Source: Candidatus Epulonipiscium sp. (GTDB taxonomy: Bacteria; Bacillota_A; Clostridia; Lachnospirales; Cellulosilyticaceae). Taken from it: a stretch of 11,192 nucleotides of DNA. The translations under genes were made by a program, and so were the position numbers. This document shows, in pieces, positions 6,374-11,192 of this stretch. The notes beneath the pieces are model-generated. The model was not told the origin of the DNA and made no database searches. It saw only the letters and a program-made list of their open reading frames with translations. The stretch is from assembly GCA_012841565.1 (NCBI GenBank), contig DUUM01000020.1, forward strand, positions 1 through 11,192. The letters are read 5' to 3'. Numbering within the stretch: position 1 is the stretch's first letter; every line of letters begins with the position of its first letter.

Positions 6374-9300
6374 TTACTCCCCCCCAATGTAACTTTGAAT
6401 ACTTTCATACTCCGAATTACTCAATATCCGCGCCCCGTCATTAAACTCATATCGCACACTAATATGTGTTGTAAATAGGTTCGATTCAGTTCGATTAAGA
6501 TATAACTGAAGTGCCTCTAGTTCCTTATACAAATACTCATTTTTTACCTTCATCCATTTACACATAAAATTACAATCTGTACAGCAACCAGTGTCTCCAA
6601 CCGTAATGTTGAAATGCGGCTTGTTGCCATCTTCCTTGTGATTAACCATTTTATAATGCATTTTACACTTTTTCTTTTGCTGTATGCCAATCAAATGCTT
6701 AATATCTAAATAAATAACAAAGTCAACTTTTTTAGTAATTGATCCCGGACCAATATAACTGTGTTCTTCATCTTTGTCTTCTTCTAGTTCATAATCAACC
6801 TGAATATCAACATTGGATATAGCCTTATGAGATAACCAATGAAAACGCGTTGTCGCTGACATACTACTCTGGCTATTATCTAGTATGGCATTGCTTATTC
6901 TATTAGATGACATATCTAATAAATCTCCAATCCTAAGTAAAATCTTAAGATATTTATCACTTATTATGTTTTCTTTTGCATTAGACTTTATTTTATATAT
7001 CTCATCAACATTGTAACCATGCCCCTGACTTATTTCAGCTACAATATCTTTTACCACATCTTCAACAAAATTTAAGTCTCTACTTTCTCTTATGAACTTT
7101 GCACTTTGCTTAGGGTGTTTATTTCTAACGTGTCCCTCATAATATTGGTCTAATTTAATAAAATAATCGACCAACATTTTTTTTATACTTTGCTCTTCCA
7201 CATAGTCAACTTTTATTGCATCCCCTTTAGCGTCCACTAATATGTCTTTTATCCGTTGTTTAAACTCAGAATATATAATATTTGACGCCTTGTTTTCTAC
7301 AATAAAACTTTCCATTAAATTCGGATGAAGCACCATGGAAATATCGTGTAAATAGCAGCTAATAAAAAGAATATAATAATCGCGTTTGGAGATTTGAAAG
7401 TAAGTTATACTCTTCATAAATAGAATCGTTGATCTAATCAGTTCAACAGCATGTTCTTGATTGTGAAGGGTATAAAAATGTAAATACTTAGAGCCATTTT
7501 TCCAAATATCACACGTATACTTGTGGACCATAATAAGATTATCTATATACACAGGATCTTGAACAAATTTCCCAAAGTAGTCTATTACTTCAAATAAAGT
7601 ATAATCTAAGACTTCACCATTGGTATAATCCTTATATTTCATATGAAAACTTTCCAAGTTGAATTTGTGATTACGCAAGAACAAAAGAATTCTTGCTTCA
7701 TTGTAATACATAGGTTTATTATCTTTCCTTGCTAGATATTTAAAATCACTTGTATCAACAGACATGATTTCAGAAAAATAAGTATTCATAACAATTCTAA
7801 ATAGCTCATTGGTTTTTAAATTAATCAATCTATACCAACGAACCTTTTGACTAACTAAACCACTTTCTTTAATTATTTTAGAAACGGCATTATATCTATC
7901 TTTATGATTCTTAACTAACTCCTTTTCAGTTAGCACACTCACAAATTCATCAATATCTCTTCTTGTGTTCGACTCTCTAACCCCTTTGCTAACTTTAGTC
8001 ATGTTCCAAATATTGTCTTGTACAATTCTCTTGATACTGCCATAGCGAACACCACTGGTCTTATGCTGGGAAGCCTTATTCCTTGATAAACTCATAGAAA
8101 TCTTGTGGAAATACGATATGGTTAACTCTTTTTCTCCCTCAGGCCACCTATACTTATCAGTATAGCTCTCTATATTAAACTTCTCCATAACGCCTTTTGC
8201 ACTTTCCCAGAAATATGGGCTATTTAGAAAGAAAAATTTAAATTCATTTGCTAAAATATCTTCATCATATGCATTGAAAAACGGTTCAAACTTTTCTTTG
8301 TTGGTCTTTCCTTCTCCAACCTCAAAATTTAATAGCAACTCATTAATATCTTTAACTTGAATACCATCGTTCCTACTAAGTTCTAAACGTCTTTGGCGGT
8401 ATTTGAAAAATTTCTTGAATCTAACCAATACTTTTTTATAGTTTGAATTCCCCTCCTGCTCCCCCATCTTATTTATTCGTTCAATCTCTTTCTCTACACT
8501 GATATATATCGCTTCTAATTTTTTCACTAGATTTATCTCCTCTGTATCTGAGAAGACCCTATTTAAATCAAATGAGGTTATTGAGGCTAATTTACTATAA
8601 GCATTCAAATTTGCTTGCCCATATTTTGGGTTTTGGATTTCTAAAACACCCGTCTTTTCACTCTTCATATCATGAACTTTTATTTCATATTTAAATTTAT
8701 CCAGGATTTCAAAAAATGACTCCACACTTGTACCTTTAGCCTCTTTTTTATAGTGATCATACTCTTTTTTATACCGATTACCTAAAGATGAAAGCTTCTC
8801 ATTAACTTCTACAATCTTATTTGTTAAGTCATGGGGGTTTCCTAGGTTATTCGTATAAATCATAGAGTCATCCACATAGTAATATGCTTTCCCATTTTCC
8901 CCAACGATAACTTCTTGGAAGATTTCAGCCACTTTCACCATACAGATATTTCCAAAGAAATATGCATGTGGCAAGCCCTGAGGTATCCCCCTTGACCAAA
9001 CTTCATCACCCAAAAAACTAATATCACTTAGACCATAGTACATCTCTTTAAATTCTTTTGATGGCAGGTTTGAAATCTTAAAGGTCAATAATTTGACTAC
9101 TATAGCTTTAAGGCAGCATCTATCTAAGTCACCGTATTTTATTGCATAATTATTTATTATTTCTTCATAAATAATTATAGGATTTATCGAAGGGAAGAAG
9201 TTCTTAAGGTCTAATGTTACCTCATACTTATACTCTTTTGTCCTAGCATACTCATAATAAGAGTTTGTAATAACCTCTGTATACGCTTTAAATTGATAAT

Positions 9301-9778
9301 ACCAAGGCTTAAATAGGTGTTCTGGCCTCTCTGATGGGATATTCCCATAGAAATTCGCAGGTAACATTCGTGTTAGCTCCGTCAGTTCAATTGTTTCACT
9401 ATCCTCACCTACCTCAAGCAACAAGGTATTTAATAACACAACACTTGTTATAAGTGTAATTAAAGACGCTGAATGAATTGGCCTTGACTGGAGTTTATCC
9501 GTCTTTTTATTAATTTTTTTGGGTCTAAAATAAACTTGAGCTTCAAAAAAACTATCTTCAACCAATACTTCCTCTATTTGTTTTCTCACCTTTTCAGCCG
9601 TTTCCTTGATAACCAAATGATCAAAGGGATCTCTTAATTTTAACATTAATTTATAATCTTCTTCATCAAGCAAGTCTTTTTCAAACACATAGCTCTCTAA
9701 AGAATAAATCGCCTTATATATAAAATCATCTTGTCTTATTCTCTTGTAAATGTTACTTTCTTCTATTCCCTTAGTCAC
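6374..9778 (-). CDS. Reverse transcriptase fused to HD phosphohydrolase (UG/Abi-like, putative anti-phage defence)
   Basis: This large protein has 1134 residues. Residues about 85-310 are an RT domain. 'SRPIHSASLITLI' (98-110) corresponds to an early RT motif. VTLDLKNFFPSI (187-198) carries the first catalytic aspartate, D190. RGIPQGLPHAYFFGNI (263-278) is the template/dNTP-binding motif. YYYVDDSMIY (299-308) holds the catalytic pair D303/D304. Residues about 320-760 are mostly helical and charged, as in UG/Abi-type RTs. Residues about 765-990 are an HD phosphohydrolase domain: HNQEHAVEL (H772/H776), CYLHDISMV (H811-D812), GHVRNKHP (H883/H888), ISQGHGY (H920) and LLRIGDLLD (D952), then RFHWLSHKAI as in HD-CE-type domains. 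A cysteine-rich patch follows (C1038, C1065, C1066, C1069, C1073). It starts at GTG, with GGGGGAG upstream inside the previous gene, and overlaps that gene's stop by 8 bases. It lacks a maturase/endonuclease arrangement and the retron-type pattern. The domains are clear; the defence role is inferred. Confidence 0.88.
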   Translation of the reverse strand: MTKGIEESNIYKRIRQDDFIYKAIYSLESYVFEKDLLDEEDYKLMLKLRDPFDHLVIKETAEKVRKQIEEVLVEDSFFEAQVYFRPKKINKKTDKLQSRPIHSASLITLITSVVLLNTLLLEVGEDSETIELTELTRMLPANFYGNIPSERPEHLFKPWYYQFKAYTEVITNSYYEYARTKEYKYEVTLDLKNFFPSINPIIIYEEIINNYAIKYGDLDRCCLKAIVVKLLTFKISNLPSKEFKEMYYGLSDISFLGDEVWSRGIPQGLPHAYFFGNICMVKVAEIFQEVIVGENGKAYYYVDDSMIYTNNLGNPHDLTNKIVEVNEKLSSLGNRYKKEYDHYKKEAKGTSVESFFEILDKFKYEIKVHDMKSEKTGVLEIQNPKYGQANLNAYSKLASITSFDLNRVFSDTEEINLVKKLEAIYISVEKEIERINKMGEQEGNSNYKKVLVRFKKFFKYRQRRLELSRNDGIQVKDINELLLNFEVGEGKTNKEKFEPFFNAYDEDILANEFKFFFLNSPYFWESAKGVMEKFNIESYTDKYRWPEGEKELTISYFHKISMSLSRNKASQHKTSGVRYGSIKRIVQDNIWNMTKVSKGVRESNTRRDIDEFVSVLTEKELVKNHKDRYNAVSKIIKESGLVSQKVRWYRLINLKTNELFRIVMNTYFSEIMSVDTSDFKYLARKDNKPMYYNEARILLFLRNHKFNLESFHMKYKDYTNGEVLDYTLFEVIDYFGKFVQDPVYIDNLIMVHKYTCDIWKNGSKYLHFYTLHNQEHAVELIRSTILFMKSITYFQISKRDYYILFISCYLHDISMVLHPNLMESFIVENKASNIIYSEFKQRIKDILVDAKGDAIKVDYVEEQSIKKMLVDYFIKLDQYYEGHVRNKHPKQSAKFIRESRDLNFVEDVVKDIVAEISQGHGYNVDEIYKIKSNAKENIISDKYLKILLRIGDLLDMSSNRISNAILDNSQSSMSATTRFHWLSHKAISNVDIQVDYELEEDKDEEHSYIGPGSITKKVDFVIYLDIKHLIGIQQKKKCKMHYKMVNHKEDGNKPHFNITVGDTGCCTDCNFMCKWMKVKNEYLYKELEALQLYLNRTESNLFTTHISVRYEFNDGARILSNSEYESIQSYIGGE

Positions 9779-10313
9779 TGCACTGCTCCCCCATTTTTCT
9801 TATAAAGATTTCTATTGAACCCTTTACAAATTGAACTAATTGTTCTTGATCACCTGACATCAAATAATCTGAAAAGATTACATCTTCACTATCACAAAAC
9901 CGGCATTGTACATATATCTTTTTCTTATCAATTGCGTTCAATTTAGGAATTGCAGAAATAACTTTCTCCCATTTACTTTTCTTTTCTTCCGGAATGTTCT
10001 TGAATCGTAATTCCCAAGTTTCATCAATGATAATTGTTAATCTATATTTTACAGCCCTCGGCATAACCATTTTTTCAACTTCACTTAATAAATACTCGCA
10101 AAATAAAACCTTAGCATGGTATTTTTGTATATTACCCCAGAATCCTGGAATCATATCCCTCAAATATGTTTCGTTGTACTTATAATCTTGGTTAGTCATA
10201 TATACATATGTAGCAAACAGGTTGAGTAATTCCGTATTTTTATCTGTATTTATTGCCTCTGCTAGTTGTTTTGAATCATTAAAACTTTCTACACTTCTCT
10301 TTTTTTCATTCAT
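9771..10313 (-). CDS. Unknown small protein, partner of the RT-HD gene
   Basis: This soluble protein of 180 residues starts at an ATG with AAGGGTG seven bases upstream. It is mostly helical. Features are an aromatic segment YVYMTNQDYKYNETYLRDMI (about 36-55), PGFWGNIQKYHAKVLFCEYL (56-75), a beta-like stretch YRLTIIIDETWELRF (90-104), a single CxxC (CRFC, 137-140) and an amphipathic C-terminal helix (QEQLVQFVKGSIEIFIRKM). There is no signal peptide, no membrane segment and no motif of a known nuclease, kinase or toxin. I do not recognise a family. Its last codons overlap the GTG start of the RT gene, so the two are translationally coupled and probably produced in a set ratio. This implies, by inference, an accessory or regulatory subunit of the RT-HD system. 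Confidence 0.75.
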   Translation of the reverse strand: MNEKKRSVESFNDSKQLAEAINTDKNTELLNLFATYVYMTNQDYKYNETYLRDMIPGFWGNIQKYHAKVLFCEYLLSEVEKMVMPRAVKYRLTIIIDETWELRFKNIPEEKKSKWEKVISAIPKLNAIDKKKIYVQCRFCDSEDVIFSDYLMSGDQEQLVQFVKGSIEIFIRKMGEQCSD

Positions 10314-10366
10314 ATAATATCACCCTTGAACCTTCTCCTATTTTATCATCTAAGTCCTTTGTTCCT

Positions 10367-10555
10367 CTACTTCACTTCATTCAAAGACATAATTAAATTT
10401 GCCGCCGATACCCCCATATCAAAGCCTGGGTCCATAGAGCCAAAGCCCGTAGACACAACAAAAAATGAAGATATAAATAAAATGACCCCTAGGACAACTA
10501 AAACAAGTCCTATATAATAGGTTAACTTTCTCCCATCTGAAATCTTATTACTCAT
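10367..10555 (-). CDS. Small hypothetical membrane protein, possibly truncated (62 aa)
   Basis: This 62-residue protein has a good ribosome site (AAAGGGGTGTCTT before the ATG). It has a short polar N-terminus (MSNKISDGRKLTYY), one clear membrane helix at about 14-36 (IGLVLVVLGVILFISSFFVV), then a Gly/Asp-containing stretch (GFGSMDPGFDMG) that ends soon after. Proteins with this kind of beginning are, as far as I recall, usually longer with a second membrane helix, so this copy may be cut short. It begins 15 bases after the pentapeptide-repeat gene. Its stop lies 53 bases before the start of the RT unit, so the C-terminus coincides with the edge of that unit. The function is unknown. Confidence 0.6.
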   Translation of the reverse strand: MSNKISDGRKLTYYIGLVLVVLGVILFISSFFVVSTGFGSMDPGFDMGVSAANLIMSLNEVK

Positions 10556-10570
10556 AAGACACCCCTTTCA

Positions 10571-11192
10571 TTAGTAGCCAATCACAAGGCCTAATAGATT
10601 TGCAAATCCTACCACTTGTGTGGTTGATACGACTGCTCCCCTAAGGTCTTCTAGGTCAATCTCCATACCCTCTATCTGGCAAGTGGTTAAATCTATTCCT
10701 TTTAATTTGGTCCCGCTCATTTGCACAGATGTCATATCATTTTCTTCAAATCCCACATTAAGTAATGCCACATTTTCAAAGGCCGTTTTACTTAAGATGG
10801 ACTTCTTAAAGATGCCTTGTTTGACATTAGAAAATGCAAAGTTGGCATAAGACAAGTTACAGTTATTAAAGTTTACATTCCTAAGGGTTGCATCCATGAG
10901 TCTGCTGCCGAGCATCTTGCAGCCCTGAAATGCCACCCTATGGATAATGGCCCCTGATAGGTCTACATTAGACAGGTCACAGTTAATAAAGCTTACATCT
11001 ATTAACTCACTATGGGTAAAGGATACGTCTTGAAAGACAACATTCTCAAAGATAATCTTTTCAAATATAACCTTGTCTGCTCTTTGCTCTTCTATATAGC
11101 CACCTTGGACCCTGGCTTCTTTAAAGAGGTCTCCTGGTTTTATTGCTTGCTCTTGGATGTCTAGTGGGTCTAGGACTGGAGGGATGCGGGGG
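10571..11192 (-). CDS. Pentapeptide-repeat protein (5' end beyond the window)
   Basis: The frame is open from the stop at 10571-10573 to the window edge, giving about 206 residues with the N-terminus missing. The visible part begins PRIPPVLDPLDIQEQ. It then contains about 20 tandem pentapeptide repeats of the A(D/N)LxX type: VIFEK, IIFEN, VVFQD, VSFTH, VSFIN, CDLSN, VDLSG, ATLRN, VNFNN, CNLSY, ANFAF and so on. It ends in a short hydrophobic tail (VGFANLLGLVIGY). Pentapeptide repeats fold into a right-handed quadrilateral beta-helix; known roles range from DNA-gyrase protection to unknown. A GTG at 10934-10936 could be mistaken for a start, but the repeats continue unbroken upstream, so it is internal. 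The composition appears somewhat richer in G and C than the RT gene. The specific function is unknown. Confidence 0.85.
   Translation of the reverse strand, partial: PRIPPVLDPLDIQEQAIKPGDLFKEARVQGGYIEEQRADKVIFEKIIFENVVFQDVSFTHSELIDVSFINCDLSNVDLSGAIIHRVAFQGCKMLGSRLMDATLRNVNFNNCNLSYANFAFSNVKQGIFKKSILSKTAFENVALLNVGFEENDMTSVQMSGTKLKGIDLTTCQIEGMEIDLEDLRGAVVSTTQVVGFANLLGLVIGY

Noticed and set aside
6374..9778. Group II intron maturase or retron RT
   Set aside because: No maturase or HNH endonuclease region, no intron ends, no adjacent msr/msd-like inverted repeats, and the protein is far longer, with an HD domain instead.
10314..10366. Promoter for the RT operon
   Set aside because: AT-rich -10-like sequences exist (TAAAAT), but I found no matching -35 at suitable spacing, so it is not annotated.
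9994..10517. Plus-strand open frames opposite the RT partner and the 62-residue gene
   Set aside because: No ribosome sites or recognisable content; they are shadows of minus-strand genes.
1..11192. CRISPR array, tRNA or rRNA genes
   Set aside because: No regularly spaced repeats and no cloverleaf or rRNA-like sequence seen on either strand.

Overview
The window looks like a chromosomal stretch of a low-GC Gram-positive bacterium, probably an anaerobic clostridium-like Bacillota. This rests on the AT-rich composition, the strong purine-rich ribosome binding sites, the frequent apparent GTG/TTG starts, and the gene families seen: SHOCT/SPFH proteins, CPBP protease, DUF2809 and a pentapeptide-repeat protein. 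No rRNA or tRNA is present, so the taxon is an inference. Every gene I can support lies on the minus strand, so transcription runs from high to low coordinates.

Right part (about 4450-11192). In transcription order this holds the C-terminal part of a pentapeptide-repeat protein that enters from beyond the edge, a 62-residue membrane protein, a 180-residue unknown protein, a 1134-residue reverse transcriptase (RT) fused to an HD phosphohydrolase domain, a four-helix membrane protein, an acylphosphatase, a 90-residue membrane protein and an endonuclease III without its iron-sulfur cluster. Gaps between these genes are under about 55 bases, so read-through is possible. The two central genes overlap by 8 bases (GTG start inside the end of the preceding gene) and form a clear two-gene unit. 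This unit is the most interesting item: RTs of the 'unknown group'/Abi type with an attached enzymatic domain are typically anti-phage defence systems. An RT joined to an HD hydrolase, with a small unrecognised partner, fits that pattern, but I cannot assign it to a named class.

Middle part (about 2640-4450). This contains a DUF2809 membrane protein, a CPBP-family intramembrane protease that looks internally deleted and frameshifted, a GC-rich multi-hairpin element, and an uncharacterised gene whose reading frame has no start and ends at that element. The stretch looks decayed or rearranged.

Left part (1-2640). A two-gene operon with a recognisable promoter encodes an SPFH (stomatin/prohibitin) protein with a C-terminal SHOCT domain and a SHOCT/coiled-coil membrane protein that begins 2 bases later. 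Beyond it lies about 480 bases without an intact gene, holding what may be a degenerate 3' end of a 23S rRNA methyltransferase gene. At the window edge is a startless fragment of a Fic-domain gene.

Overall, the window is an accessory-type neighbourhood: housekeeping genes mixed with gene fragments, a Fic fragment and a probable RT-based defence operon.
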